Below, in pieces: positions 10,101-20,600 of a stretch of 64,000 bases of DNA. The stretch is from Kastovskya adunca ATA6-11-RM4 (GTDB taxonomy: Bacteria; Cyanobacteriota; Cyanobacteriia; Cyanobacteriales; Coleofasciculaceae), in assembly GCA_019359445.1 (NCBI GenBank), contig JAHHHJ010000012.1, positions 62,001-126,000 of the forward strand. The letters run 5' to 3'. The translations under genes were made by a program, and so were the position numbers. How positions within the stretch are numbered: position 1 is the first letter of the stretch; each line of letters opens with the position of its first letter. The notes below the pieces were generated by a model. The model was not told the origin of the DNA, did no database searches, and was given only the letters and a program-made list of their open reading frames with translations.

Positions 10101-12912
10101 GGAGTCCGGGGCTATCTTCCCTAGCCAGAACAACTGCCTGTTCCACGCCTGGGTATTGCGCCAACGCCGTCTCAATTTCTCCCAGTTCAATGCGGAAGCC
10201 GCGAATTTTTACCTGATGGTCAATTCTCCCTAAGTAATCGATGTCTCCATTAGGGAGATGACGCGCCAAGTCTCCAGTTTTGTAGAGGTATTCTCCCCTG
10301 CTCCCCTGCTCCCCCGCTCCTCCGCCTCTTTGAAAGGGATTGGAAATAAACCGTTCGGCAGTTAATTCAGGGCGATTGAGATAGCCACGGGCTACCCCCG
10401 CTCCACCGATGTACAGTTCGCCGGGAACTCCAATAGGAGTAGGTTGCAAGCAGTGGTCTAGTATGTAAGCTTGAGTATTGGCAATCGCACGACCAATAGG
10501 AACTAACCCATCTCCAGACTTCACCTGATAGAGGGTAGACCAGATGGTAGTCTCTGTTGGGCCGTACAGATTCCATAGAGAATCGCAGCGAGTCAGCAAC
10601 TGATTCGCCAATTCCCGCGATAAAGCCTCACCCCCACAAAGTATTTTGAGCGTCTTGTCACCCTGCCACCCAGCCGCTAACAGCAGTCGCCAAGTCGCAG
10701 GTGTTGCTTGCATCACTGTAGCGCCAGAGTGAGTGAGCAGCTCTGACAACCGCCTGCCATCAGCCGCTACTTCCCGACTAGCGATGACCACACGCGCACC
10801 AACAATCAGAGGTAAGTAAAGTTCTAAACCAGCAATGTCAAAAGATAGCGTGGTGACACAAAGGAGTCTATCTTGCTTGGTCAATCCTGGCTTAAGACGC
10901 ATGGAACAGAGGAAGTTAACCAGCGCACGATGGGAAATTTGTACGCCCTTAGGCTTGCCCGTTGAACCAGAGGTATAAATTACATACGCCAAGTTGGAAG
11001 AATTTAGGCTTTTGACTCCCCCCGTTGACCCCCCTGTGTCCCCCAACGATAAACGCTGTTTCTTATACTCCCCCCTTGCTAAGGGGGGTTGGGGGGGTGA
11101 ATTTTCGATTAAGCTGCAATCATCGGCTTTTATTGCTTCCCCATCAGCATCCAAACAAATTATTTCCGCTCTGTGTTCGGGAAGTATTTCTAAAAGCCGC
11201 TGTTGCGTCAGCAGCACCGAAACTTGAGCATCCTCCAACATGAAAGCCAATCGCTCTTTAGGATAGGCAGGGTCTAGAGGGACGTAAGCGCCGCCAGCTT
11301 TGAGAATGCCGAGGAGGCCGATAAGCATCTCCAAAGAGCGCTCCACGCAAATTCCTACCAGCACCTCTGGTTTCACACCCAGCATTTGCAGGTGGTGCGC
11401 TAGTTGATCGGCTCGTTGGTCGAGTTCTCGGTAAGTTAGCTGTTGGTCTTCAAAGACTACGGCAATGGCATCAGGCGATCGCTCAACTTGCTCCTCAAAG
11501 AGTTGGTGAAGGCATCGATCTTGAGGATATTCAGCTTCAGTATCATTCCACTCTTCTAGCAGTTGCTGCCGTTCGCCTTCGGTCAACAGCGATAATTCAC
11601 AAAGGCGCTGCTTTGGATTGGCAACCATGCTTTCCAGCACGGTTTGGAAGTGACCTAACATTCGGGTAATGGTTGCACTATCAAACCGACGGCAATCGTA
11701 CAAAATCTTCAGTACCAACTCCGAACCAGGTAACGCGACAAAGGTTAGAGGATAGTTCGTCTTTTCAAACGCACGAACATTACCAATCTCTAGCTCTGCG
11801 ACGCGCTCCCTATGGTGCGCCTCTACGGGGTAGTTCTCAAAAACCACAATACTGTCAAACAGGGGCATATCCCTGGGGACATTACTCCACCCCTGTATAT
11901 CCACTAGCGGACTGTACTCATACTGACGTGCCTCAGTTTGTTGAGCTTGGAGTTGCTGTAGCCAGGTCACAAGAGACTCTTCAGAAGCCACCTGCACTCG
12001 TATCGGTAGGGTATTAATAAACAGTCCCACCATAGACTCTACTTTGGCTAGGGCAGAGGAACGACCAGAGACGGTCGCCCCAAATACCACGTCTTCCTCA
12101 CCGCTATAGCGACTTAAAAGCAAAGCCCAAGCTCCCTGCACTAAGGTATTCAGCGTTAGATGTTGCTGTTGTCCTAGTGACTGTAATGCTGCTGTTGTTC
12201 TGGTTGATAGCCTAATTTCCTGCTCCTCGTAGTCTTCCTTCTGGTCGGGCAACTTCCGAAAAACCTGGTCTACGCTTAACGGTGTCGGAGCTGTAAAACC
12301 CTTAAACTTCTCCCGCCAAAACGCTTCTGCCTGAGACAAGTCCTGTTGCTGTAACCAGGCGATGTAGTCGCGGTAAGGACGAGGGCGTTCTAACGAGAGT
12401 TGCTGATCTTGGCAGAAGGCTTCGTAGTAAGCAATGACTTCCTTAAAGATTAATTGAGTAGACCAGCCATCGAGCAGTAAATGGTGATGGCTCCAGATCA
12501 AGTGATAGGTAGCCTCTGTTAGCTGGATCAGGGTTAGGCGCATCAGCGGAGCCTTGGACAGTTCAAAGCCTTGCCTTCGCTCTGCTTGTAGTAAATTCTT
12601 CAGCCGTTCTTGTTGCTCTATGGGGGAAATTCCCTGCCAGTTGTGTTCTTCCCAGGGCAGTTTCACATGCCGCCCCACGACTTGCAACGGCTTCTTAACC
12701 TTTTCCCAGACAAAGGCAGTTCGTAAGATTGAATGCCGATCTATCACCTGCTGCCAAGCTTGGGTAAATGCCGAAACGTTCAACCTTCCAGAAAGGTCAA
12801 AGCTCATTTGTTCGACATATACCCCAGATGATGGAGCGTAAAGGCTGTGGAACAGTATCCCCTGTTGCAGAGACGATAAAGGATATGCGTCTTCAATCGT
12901 TTTGACACTCAT
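7153..12912 (-). CDS. NRPS: C - A (Gly) - PCP - C - TauD/SyrP-like hydroxylase
   Basis: A 1919-residue protein. Order: C domain of the type that follows an epimerase (HHLLLDG ~144); A domain (TSGSTG ~647) with pocket D-I-L-Q-L-G-L-I-W, the glycine code; PCP (LGGHSL ~1056); a second C domain with an intact motif (HHIVSDG ~1254) but no A domain after it; and from ~1580 to the end a TauD-family Fe(II)/2-oxoglutarate dioxygenase. Its iron ligands are visible as HNE (~1706; the H-x-E form) and the distal His in AAHSRNP (~1899), followed by the 2-oxoglutarate-binding Arg region. Such fused hydroxylases act on carrier-bound Asp in NRPS siderophores. The start overlaps the previous stop (ATGA) and has a strong ribosome site (AAGGAGGAG). 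Repeats are inserted in the A domain (~601-637, ~947-967). The terminal C-TauD pair most likely works with the next protein. Confidence 0.93.
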   Translation of the reverse strand: MSVKTIEDAYPLSSLQQGILFHSLYAPSSGVYVEQMSFDLSGRLNVSAFTQAWQQVIDRHSILRTAFVWEKVKKPLQVVGRHVKLPWEEHNWQGISPIEQQERLKNLLQAERRQGFELSKAPLMRLTLIQLTEATYHLIWSHHHLLLDGWSTQLIFKEVIAYYEAFCQDQQLSLERPRPYRDYIAWLQQQDLSQAEAFWREKFKGFTAPTPLSVDQVFRKLPDQKEDYEEQEIRLSTRTTAALQSLGQQQHLTLNTLVQGAWALLLSRYSGEEDVVFGATVSGRSSALAKVESMVGLFINTLPIRVQVASEESLVTWLQQLQAQQTEARQYEYSPLVDIQGWSNVPRDMPLFDSIVVFENYPVEAHHRERVAELEIGNVRAFEKTNYPLTFVALPGSELVLKILYDCRRFDSATITRMLGHFQTVLESMVANPKQRLCELSLLTEGERQQLLEEWNDTEAEYPQDRCLHQLFEEQVERSPDAIAVVFEDQQLTYRELDQRADQLAHHLQMLGVKPEVLVGICVERSLEMLIGLLGILKAGGAYVPLDPAYPKERLAFMLEDAQVSVLLTQQRLLEILPEHRAEIICLDADGEAIKADDCSLIENSPPQPPLARGEYKKQRLSLGDTGGSTGGVKSLNSSNLAYVIYTSGSTGKPKGVQISHRALVNFLCSMRLKPGLTKQDRLLCVTTLSFDIAGLELYLPLIVGARVVIASREVAADGRRLSELLTHSGATVMQATPATWRLLLAAGWQGDKTLKILCGGEALSRELANQLLTRCDSLWNLYGPTETTIWSTLYQVKSGDGLVPIGRAIANTQAYILDHCLQPTPIGVPGELYIGGAGVARGYLNRPELTAERFISNPFQRGGGAGEQGSRGEYLYKTGDLARHLPNGDIDYLGRIDHQVKIRGFRIELGEIETALAQYPGVEQAVVLAREDSPGLQRLVAYIVLHEQSPNPKSHPPIPPLLRGEQNPKSNELREFLKKQLPDYMIPAAFVLLSALPLTPNGKVDRRALPAPDTRMLAGETDFVAPRTPVEEVLTNLWAEVLNLERVGIDDNFFELGGHSLLATQLISRIRDTFQVELPLRCLFESPTIAELSQGIEATRPTQLEQQIPPLVPVSRSGELPLSFAQARLWFLDRIAPGNSAYNISAAVRLTGVLNVPALQQSFNEIVRRHEALRTTFAMGNEQPIQVIAPSMTLPLPIVDWRELPEAEQQVEIQRLAVEEAQRPFDLEQDLLLRATLLQLGETEHILLLTMHHIVSDGWSMGVLVREVAALYKAFTRGEPSPLPELPIQYADFAVWQQEWLLREALDAQLSYWKQQLGGAPSRLKLPTDRSRPEVQTFRGATSRFVLPKDLSDAICASQQRFAIATLSRQEGVTLFMLLLAAFQTLLSRYSNQDDIVVGTDVANRNRSELEPLIGFFVNLLVLRTDLSGNPSFRELLRRVREVTLGAYAHQDVPFAKLVEALGAERNLNHTPLFQVLFVLQNAPMPSLELSGLTLTPIEVETGTAKFDLALFMEQTEQGIVGTWNYSTDLFDDSTITRMSGHFEMLLSSIVAQPDTPIKTLEMLSETEKQQQLLAQEQRKKTKFNKFKSVKPKAVSLPQGDLIKTDYLTPGETLPLVVQPTDGEIDFVDWAKSDREFIETQLLKHGAILFRGFSVNSASEFETVAQAICPELFGEYGDLPREGVGGKVYASTPYPADKAILFHNESSHLQRFPLKIWFFCVQPAQQGGETPIVDCRKMYQLLDPKLREKLANKQLMYVRNYIEGLDVSWQDFFRTTDKAVVEEYCDKAGIDFEWLPGKGLRTRQVRPAIAKHPKTGELVFFNQIQLHHLSFLDSAVRDSLLSLFGEEKLPRNVYYGDGSPLEESVIQEINEIYQQSQISFPWQKGDILMLDNLLAAHSRNPYVGSRKIVVAMGEMINL
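10015..10048 (-). repeat. In-frame palindromic repeat near the A-domain C-terminal subdomain
   Basis: A single copy of the palindrome CCCCCCTTAATAAGGGGGG plus flank encodes HPPIPPLLRGEQ between A-domain cores A8 and A10. It is flanked on both sides by a short direct repeat encoding NPKS. Confidence 0.8.
11015..11099 (-). repeat. In-frame palindromic repeat between A2 and A3 cores
   Basis: Two palindromic units encode NSPPQPPLARGEYKKQR and SLGDTGGSTGGVKS just before the phosphate-binding loop of the A domain. The paralogous A domain at 27383-27483 carries almost the same insertion at the same place, so the two modules share ancestry or have exchanged sequence. Confidence 0.8.
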
Positions 12913-15900
12913 CGGGTTGCTCCTCCTTCAAACTCAACCATGCCCAATACTGCATCGAGTTCGTCTTGTCCAAGCTGTGCCAGTGGGAAGTCTGAAGGCG
13001 TAAAGCCGCCTACATCAGGAGACTGATAGTAAGCAATGAGCGATCGCAACGCTTCCACAAAACTTTCTGCCAGCCTCTCAACGGTGACTCGTTTGTGAAT
13101 CGTCTCGCTGTACGTCCAATGCAATTGCAGTTGGTTCTCCACCACCAACCCGTTGACTTCTAGCAAATAGCCGCGACTTCCCTTGAGGCTATGAGCAGAT
13201 CCACTAGACTCGTTTGCCAGTCGAAATAGAGGCGATCCTGACAAAACGCGATCGACCTGACCCAGGTAGTTGAAAAGTATCTCAGCTTGGGGACGTTCGC
13301 GCAGTTTTGTCGTAATGTCCGCGCGATCGCTAAGATAGCGCAGCAGACCGTAGCCGATACCTCGATTGGGAATGCGGCGTAGCTGTTCCTTGACTGATTT
13401 CAACGCCTCCCCTGGATGGGAAGTCTCCTCCAGATTCAACAGGATGGGAAATACAGTCGTAAACCAACCTACCGTGCGCGAGAGATCCACCTCCTCGAAG
13501 AGTTCCTCTCGCCCGTGTCCCTCTAGGTCAACGAGCAGAGACGGCGAACCCGTCCACTGGGCAAAAACTTGCACCAAGGCAGTTAGTAGCACGTCGTTAA
13601 TTTGGGTATTGTAGGCTTGCGGTACTTCCTGTATCAGAGCTTGGGTTTCCTCTGCGCTAAGCGACACCGATAGGGTGCGGGCTGAAGCCTCGGTGTTGTC
13701 ACCCGACCGATAGTCTACTGGTAGCGGGGAGACTCGCGTGCCGGATTCGGCAAGCCAATAGTTCAACTCTTGCTCTAGCGTTCCCGATTTTGCATATTCT
13801 GTCAGTCGCTCTGCCCAATCCTTGAAAGAGGTTGTCTTCGAGGGTAGATGAACGCTCTCCCCACGACTGAGTTGCTGGTAAGCCATCTGTAAATCCTCCA
13901 GCAAAATCCGCCACGAGACACCATCCACCACCAGATGGTGGATGACGAGTAGCAAACGCCCCGGTTTGTTAGCTCCAAGGTCAAACAAAGCGACCCGCAC
14001 TAAGGAACCCTCTGACAGGTTTAAGCTAGCCTGCAATTGGGCTGCTGCCGCTTCAATTGCCGCTCCCTGCTCCAATTCCGACAGCGCCGACAAATCCACC
14101 CGTGTTAAGGGTACGGTTTTGACAAAATCAGCGATCGCTTGTTGCCAACGGGATGCCTGCTGCTCAAAACACAAACGGAGTGCATCATGGTGTACTAGCA
14201 GAGACTGCACTGCCTTATCTAATACCTCTGGGTTCAGTGCTTGCCGCAGTTCCAGCAAAACGGCTTGGTTCCAGTGGTGCGGTTCTGGAAGCTCCTGCTC
14301 AAAAAACCAGTGTTGGATAGGAGTAAGAGGCGCTATACCCGTTACTAAGCCCTGTTCTGCCTGCGGTGTCTGGTTCGTACCTGCCACTGCGGCTAACTCG
14401 GCAATTGTCTGGTACTGAAACAGGTGCTTGGGGGCAAGCTTAAGACCTGCCTGATTAGCTTGGGAAATAATTTGAAGGCTGAGGATAGAATCCCCACCTA
14501 GTTCAAAGAAGTTATCTTCTACTCCAACCGACTCCCGTCTCAGAACATCGCTCCAGATTCTGGCTAGCACTTGCTCGACGGCAGTACGGGGTGGCACAAA
14601 GGTTTTTTCTAGCTCGGATCTGCCTGTGTCAGGGTCAGGTAGTGCCTGACGATCCACCTTACCGCTGGGTGAGAGCGGCAATGCTTCTAAAATTACAAAG
14701 GCAGAAGGCACCATATAATTGGGCAGCTTTTCCTCTAAGAAGCGGCGCAGGTCAGTAATCGTGAGTGTCGGCTCTGGATCGAGGACTGTGTAAGCTACCA
14801 ATCGCTTAGAATTGGGTTCATTCTCACGAACGACAACCACATTCGCCCGCACTCCTGGATGTTGCCCCAGAACAGCCTCAATTTCTCCCAACTCAATGCG
14901 GAAGCCCCGGACTTTTACCTGGTGGTCGATACGACCGAGAAACTCAATGTTGCCATCGGGGAGGTAACGGGCTAGGTCGCCAGTCTTGTAGAGGCGGCTT
15001 CCGGGTGCGTCGTTGAAGGGATTGGGGATGAAGCGTTCCGCCGTCAGTTCGGGGCGGTTGAGATAGCCCCGTGCTAGTCCTTTACCGCCGATGTGCAATT
15101 CCCCAGGTACGCCGATAGGAACAAGCTGCCCCTTACAGTCGAGTAGATAGATCTGCGTATTAGCGATCGCACGACCAATGGGGACAATAGGTAAATTGCT
15201 TTGGCGATCGCACTTCCAGAACGTGACATCAATGGCAGCTTCGGTCGGACCGTAGAGGTTGTGCAGTTCCGCATCCAGACGCGCAAAGAATCGTTGTTGG
15301 AGTTCCTTGGGTAGTGCCTCACCACTGCAAATAACACGGTTGAGAGATGTACACGCCTCTAGTCCTTGCTCTTCCAGAAAAATCTGGAGCATAGAGGGGA
15401 CAAAATGGAGTGTGGTGATTTGCTGGGTAGCAATCAGCTTGACTAGGTAGGCGCTGTCCTGATGACCTCCCGGTTGGGCAACAACCAGACGCGCTCCATT
15501 CAGCAAGGGCCAGAAAAACTCCCAAACGGATACATCAAAGCTAAAAGGGGTCTTTTGCAGAACCCGGTCTGTTTCCGTTAACAGATAGGCATCCTGCATC
15601 CAGAGCAAGCGATTACAGATTCCCTGGTGGGTGTTCATTGCCCCCTTGGGTTTGCCTGTAGAGCCAGAGGTATAAATAACATAGGCGAGATGGTTAGCTG
15701 TCACCCTGCTAATTGGGTTTTCTTGGCTCTGCTGAGCAGTAAGCGAAGCTATGCCCGAAGGGCTTATCGCATCCCAGTCTGTATCCAAACAAATTACTTT
15801 AGCTGGATGAGCAGGCAATGTCTCCAATAACCTTGCCTGGGTAAGCAGCACTGGCACCTGAGAATCTGAAAGCATGAAGGCTAGACGTTCTTGAGGGTAG

Positions 15901-17642
15901 CCTGGGTCAAGCGGCACGTAAGCTCCATCAGCCTTGAGGATAGCCAGCAGCCCTACAACCATCTCTAGCGATCGCTCTACGCAAATTCCCACTAGCACAT
16001 CGGGTTTCACTCCCAGCCCTCTCAGGTAGTGCGCCAGTTGATTAGCTCGCTGATTGAGTTCCCGATACGTTAGCTGTTGGTCTTCAAATACCACTGCCAC
16101 AGCATCAGGTGTCCGCTCTACTTGGGCTTCAAATAGCTGGTGAATGCGTCGATCCGTCGGGTAGTCTGCCTGAGTTTGATTCCACTCCAAAAGCTGTTGC
16201 TGCTCGGCTGATGTCAACAGCGGTAAGGTACTCAGAGATTGGTCGGGGTTCGTAACAATCCCTTCTAACAACGTCTGTAAATGCCCTGTCATCCGGGTGA
16301 TGGTGTTCGCATCGAATAAGTCGGTACTGTACTCCAGCGTTCCAACCAGTCTTCCCCCGACTTCCGTGACGCGCAGAGTCAAATCAAACTTTGTGGTGTC
16401 GTTGTCGATGTCTAGAGCATTCCACGTCAAACCTGACAGATCCAAGGCAGACATTGATACGTTGTCTTGCATGACAAACATCACCTGGAACAGAGGCGTG
16501 TAGCTCAGGTTTCGCTCTGGCTGGAGTTCCTCAACGAGCTTCTCAAAGGGCAAGTCCTGGTGGGCATACGCTCCTAAGGTGACTTCGCGCACCCGGCGCA
16601 GCAACTTCCGAAACGTGGGATTGTCGGATAGGTCAGTTCGCAGAACAAGGGTATTGACAAAACAACCAATTAACCCTTCTATTTCCGCTCGGTTGCGGTT
16701 GGCAATGGGCGAACCGACTACAACGTCCTCGCTTCCCGTGTAGCGGTACAGCAGTGTTTTGAATGCGGCGAGCAGGGTCATGAAGAGCGTGACATCTTCT
16801 TTTTGGCTCAGTGCCTTCAGTGCTTCGGTGAGTTCGGCAGTCAGGGAAAAGGATTGACTCGCACCTCGGAAGCTGGCAACGGCGGGTCGGGGGTAGTCTG
16901 TAGGCAACTGGAGGACGGAAAGGCGATCGCCTAATTGCTGCTTCCAGTAGGAGAGTTGATTCTGGAGTACATCTCCCTGTAACCACTGCTGCTGCCAAAG
17001 GGCAAAGTCCGCATAGTGGATTGGGAGTTCTGGTAGTGGTGAGAGTTGGTGGCGGTTAAAGGCGTCGTAAAGTGCTGTCAGTTCCCGAATCAGTATCCCA
17101 ATCGACCAGTCATCGGAAACAAGGTGATGGATGGCGAACAGGACTATATGCTCAGTTTCGTTTAAGCATAGCAATGTAGATCGCAGTAAGCGATCGCATT
17201 CCAAATTAAACGGTCGTTTTGCTTCCTCACGAGCTAACCTTAAGACTTCAGCTTCTCGCTCAACCTCAGAGAATTCCTGCAAGTTCACCACGGGTAAGGT
17301 TGAGGTCGAGGTAAGTGCGATCGCCTGAAAGGCTTGCCCATCAACTTTGACAACATTGGTTCGCAAAGCTTCGTGACGCTTGATGATTTCATTCAAACTC
17401 TGCTCAAACGCCGCCACATTGAGTGACCCTTTCAGGCGAAGGGCAGTAGAGATATTGAACAAAGGGCTGCCTGACATTAACTCATCGAGAAACCACAGCC
17501 TTGCTTGAGCAAAGGATAGTGGAACAGGGTCGCTACTGTTTCTGCGAGAAATCCGTTCAATAGGCGAAGAATCTACCCCTTTCTCTTTAAGCAACACCTC
17601 AAGCAGCGCACGCCGTTTAGCAGAAAGCTTTAAAGAACTCAT
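12909..17642 (-). CDS. NRPS module: C - A (Ser) - PCP - E
   Basis: A 1577-residue module that adds D-serine. The C domain (~45-480) has HHLVSDD (~174), with Asp in place of the usual final Gly. The A domain (TSGSTG ~659) shows pocket residues D-V-W-H-I-S-L-I-D, a close match to the serine code. The carrier domain has LGGDSI (~1051), the form usual before epimerases, and the E domain has HHLVVDG (~1238) and EGHGRE. No repeat insertions were found in this gene, unlike most of its neighbours. It follows the Cys module after a 20-bp gap, and its stop overlaps the next start (ATGA). Serine could be structural or could contribute a hydroxyl group; its role in metal binding is not shown. Confidence 0.93.
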   Translation of the reverse strand: MSSLKLSAKRRALLEVLLKEKGVDSSPIERISRRNSSDPVPLSFAQARLWFLDELMSGSPLFNISTALRLKGSLNVAAFEQSLNEIIKRHEALRTNVVKVDGQAFQAIALTSTSTLPVVNLQEFSEVEREAEVLRLAREEAKRPFNLECDRLLRSTLLCLNETEHIVLFAIHHLVSDDWSIGILIRELTALYDAFNRHQLSPLPELPIHYADFALWQQQWLQGDVLQNQLSYWKQQLGDRLSVLQLPTDYPRPAVASFRGASQSFSLTAELTEALKALSQKEDVTLFMTLLAAFKTLLYRYTGSEDVVVGSPIANRNRAEIEGLIGCFVNTLVLRTDLSDNPTFRKLLRRVREVTLGAYAHQDLPFEKLVEELQPERNLSYTPLFQVMFVMQDNVSMSALDLSGLTWNALDIDNDTTKFDLTLRVTEVGGRLVGTLEYSTDLFDANTITRMTGHLQTLLEGIVTNPDQSLSTLPLLTSAEQQQLLEWNQTQADYPTDRRIHQLFEAQVERTPDAVAVVFEDQQLTYRELNQRANQLAHYLRGLGVKPDVLVGICVERSLEMVVGLLAILKADGAYVPLDPGYPQERLAFMLSDSQVPVLLTQARLLETLPAHPAKVICLDTDWDAISPSGIASLTAQQSQENPISRVTANHLAYVIYTSGSTGKPKGAMNTHQGICNRLLWMQDAYLLTETDRVLQKTPFSFDVSVWEFFWPLLNGARLVVAQPGGHQDSAYLVKLIATQQITTLHFVPSMLQIFLEEQGLEACTSLNRVICSGEALPKELQQRFFARLDAELHNLYGPTEAAIDVTFWKCDRQSNLPIVPIGRAIANTQIYLLDCKGQLVPIGVPGELHIGGKGLARGYLNRPELTAERFIPNPFNDAPGSRLYKTGDLARYLPDGNIEFLGRIDHQVKVRGFRIELGEIEAVLGQHPGVRANVVVVRENEPNSKRLVAYTVLDPEPTLTITDLRRFLEEKLPNYMVPSAFVILEALPLSPSGKVDRQALPDPDTGRSELEKTFVPPRTAVEQVLARIWSDVLRRESVGVEDNFFELGGDSILSLQIISQANQAGLKLAPKHLFQYQTIAELAAVAGTNQTPQAEQGLVTGIAPLTPIQHWFFEQELPEPHHWNQAVLLELRQALNPEVLDKAVQSLLVHHDALRLCFEQQASRWQQAIADFVKTVPLTRVDLSALSELEQGAAIEAAAAQLQASLNLSEGSLVRVALFDLGANKPGRLLLVIHHLVVDGVSWRILLEDLQMAYQQLSRGESVHLPSKTTSFKDWAERLTEYAKSGTLEQELNYWLAESGTRVSPLPVDYRSGDNTEASARTLSVSLSAEETQALIQEVPQAYNTQINDVLLTALVQVFAQWTGSPSLLVDLEGHGREELFEEVDLSRTVGWFTTVFPILLNLEETSHPGEALKSVKEQLRRIPNRGIGYGLLRYLSDRADITTKLRERPQAEILFNYLGQVDRVLSGSPLFRLANESSGSAHSLKGSRGYLLEVNGLVVENQLQLHWTYSETIHKRVTVERLAESFVEALRSLIAYYQSPDVGGFTPSDFPLAQLGQDELDAVLGMVEFEGGATR

Positions 17643-17662
17643 TTTTGTTTACGATGCCTCGA

Positions 17663-20600
17663 TTAACTTAGTGTTTTTTCAGCCAGCATTTTGTCCACTT
17701 CGTCATCCGAAAGTTCAGCAAGACTCAACACCAGTTGAGCAATGGCTTCAACTTTGGCTCGCTGGGCTGAGTCTTGGAGAATTACCGCCACTTGCTCCGC
17801 TACGGTAGGTGACTCGAAGAAGTGTCGCAGGGGTAGCTCAACCTGCAAGGTTTCGCGGACGTGAGCCATAACCTGAGTAGCTAGCAGGGAGTTTCCCCCT
17901 AAATCCAAGAAAAAGTTGTCGTGAATTCCGATTTGCTCTACACCTAGAACTTCAGACCAGATGCCTGCCATGACCTTCTCAAGGGAGGTATGAGGCAGCA
18001 CAAAGGATTTTTCTGGCTTGGCAATGATTGTGTCAGGTTCAGGAAAAGCTTGACGGTCTATCTTGCCATTTGCAGATAGGGGCAGGGTATCCAGCCAGAC
18101 GAACGCAGACGGAACCATATATTCCGGCAGCTTTTCCCTCAAGAAACTTCGCAGTTCGTCAACCGCAGGGGCTTGCTCTTGGTCTGAAACCAGATAGGCA
18201 ACCAAGCGTTCTTGTCCTCGCTGTTCGCCAACTGCCTTAACAACTGACGCCTCCACGGCTGGATGCTCTACTAAAGCGGCTTCAATCTCCCCAGGTTCAA
18301 TGCGGTAGCCTCGAATTTTGAGCTGAAAGTCTGCTCGTCCTAAAAACTCAATCGTGCCGTCTGGTAAATAGCGCCCTAAATCTCCCGTTTTGTACAGCCG
18401 TTCCCCTGTGACTGGATGATTGATAAAGTTGGCGCGAGTCTTTTCTTCATTTCGCCAGTACCCCTTGGCTAGTCCCATCCCAGCACAGTAGAGTTCTCCT
18501 GGAACCCAAACAGGACAGTCTTCCAACGCTTCATTGAAAACGTAGTATTTTGTGTTGGCGATCGGGCGACCGTAGGGAATGCTTTTCCAGTCTGGGTTAA
18601 CGGCTTCCACTGGATACCAGATATTCCAAACTGTGGTTTCGGTTGGTCCACCGATACTGACTAGGCGAACGTTTGTTGCCAGAGCCTTCAATCGATTAGG
18701 CAACGTAACCGACAGCCAATCTCCTCCCAGAAATGTTAGGCGTAAATCTGGAAGCTGCACGTCAGAACGACTGGCGGCATAGTCTAACAACATCTCCATC
18801 ATCGGAGGTACGGAGTTCCAGACTGTGACCCGTTCCTTTTGCATTAATTCGAGCCAGTGAGCTGGGTCGCGTTGCGCTGAAGCGTCGGGAATGACGAGGG
18901 TTCCGCCTGCTGTCAAAAGACCGAAAATGTCATAGACGGATAGGTCGTGATTCAGAGCGGTGAGTGCTAATACGCGATCGCTAGAACTCACCTTAAACGA
19001 CTGATTGGTGTGAATCGCTAAGTTGACAACGCTCTGATGAGCCACCATAACGCCCTTGGGCAAACCCGTTGAGCCAGAGGTATAGATAACATAAGCAAGA
19101 TCATCGGGTTTTTGGACGGGTTCCAGAGGTTGGTCGCTTTCACCAGCTAGCTCCTCGTTGTCTAAACACAGACACTGAATTCCCTCTGGGAACTCTAAGC
19201 GCTCGCGCAAGTAAGACTGAGTTAAAACTAACTTCACTTCGCCATTCTCCAGCAGATACCAAAGGCGTTCTTTCGGTAATCCCGGATCGATGGGCAAATA
19301 GGCAGCACCAGACGCCAGCACACCCATCACACTGACAATTTGCTCCCAACCTTTCTCCATCACAATCGCAACCAAGGTGTTAGGCAATGCACCTAATTTC
19401 CGCAACCGATGACCGACTTGATTCGAGCGACGGTACAACTCTTCGTAGGTGAGGGTAAGGTGGGGTGTAATGACAGCAGCTTGCTGGGGACGCTGAGACA
19501 CTTGGGCAGCAAACAAGGTGTGAGCCAGCGTTTCTGGCATGGGAACGGCGGTGTCATTGATGGCTGTTCGCTGTTCCAACTGTTTGGGCGGTATTAACTG
19601 CCGCCTTTGTTCCTGCCAAGCCTCTTCCTCAGTTGCCAGTTGCCTTAAAAGACGGCAGAACGCATCAAACATATCGTCCACCAGTCCGGCAGGAAACATG
19701 TCCTCCACGCCATCCCAGTTCAGAAACAGAGAGTCTTCTGCCTCCATATATTGACAATCCAGCCAAACTTGAGGCGTCTGGCTAATGGTGTAAACCACCT
19801 CTCCTAACTCTTTGAATAAGGAGGCTCTTGAGGAATCCAAATGGCTACCTACGGTTTGAGGCGTGGTGGTAAATACAACGGGTGCGATCGCTCCTGTTGT
19901 TCTGCCCTGAATTTTGGACAGTTCTCGCAGCACTCTTACCCCACTGACATATTGGTGTTCTAGGTCTTTCCAGAGTTGTTCTTGCAAGCGTCTGGCTCGA
20001 TCCTGAAATGACTCTTGCCTGGAATTGTCTACTTCCAATAACGTAAATGAGGCAAACTCCCCGATGATGTCGTTGACTTGAGGATGTAACGGTAAACGAT
20101 TAAAACGCGGCACGTTGAGCGTGAACCGAGGACTCTTACTCCAAAGCGTCAGAACCTCAGCATAAGCAGCAAGCAAAATTCCCGTGGGCGTTAAACCTGC
20201 TTTCGCGGCACGCAACTTCAACGGCTGCCAGATTTCCCGCTCTAGTTTCGTATCCCAACTCTTGAATTGAGGTTGTGTCAGTGAACCCGGAGCTTTCGCT
20301 AGGACTAAATCCGGTGGTGGCGGTAATGTGGGAAGACGCTTCTGCCAATAGTCTAGGGAGCGTTGGAAGGTTGGGGATTCTTGGAAAGCAATCTCTTCTA
20401 AAACGTAGTCTCGGAAGGAAAGCTCTAGAGGAGGCAGGTTAATCTGGGGATTTTGGTAGAATTTCACCAAATCCTGCAAAAGAACTTGAGCGCTCCAGCC
20501 ATCAACGCATAAACCATCGACGCTGATATGCAGGCGAAAATGATGGTCATCGAGCTGAGTGGCGCAAATCTCAAATAGGGGGAACTGGTCAATCGGTAGA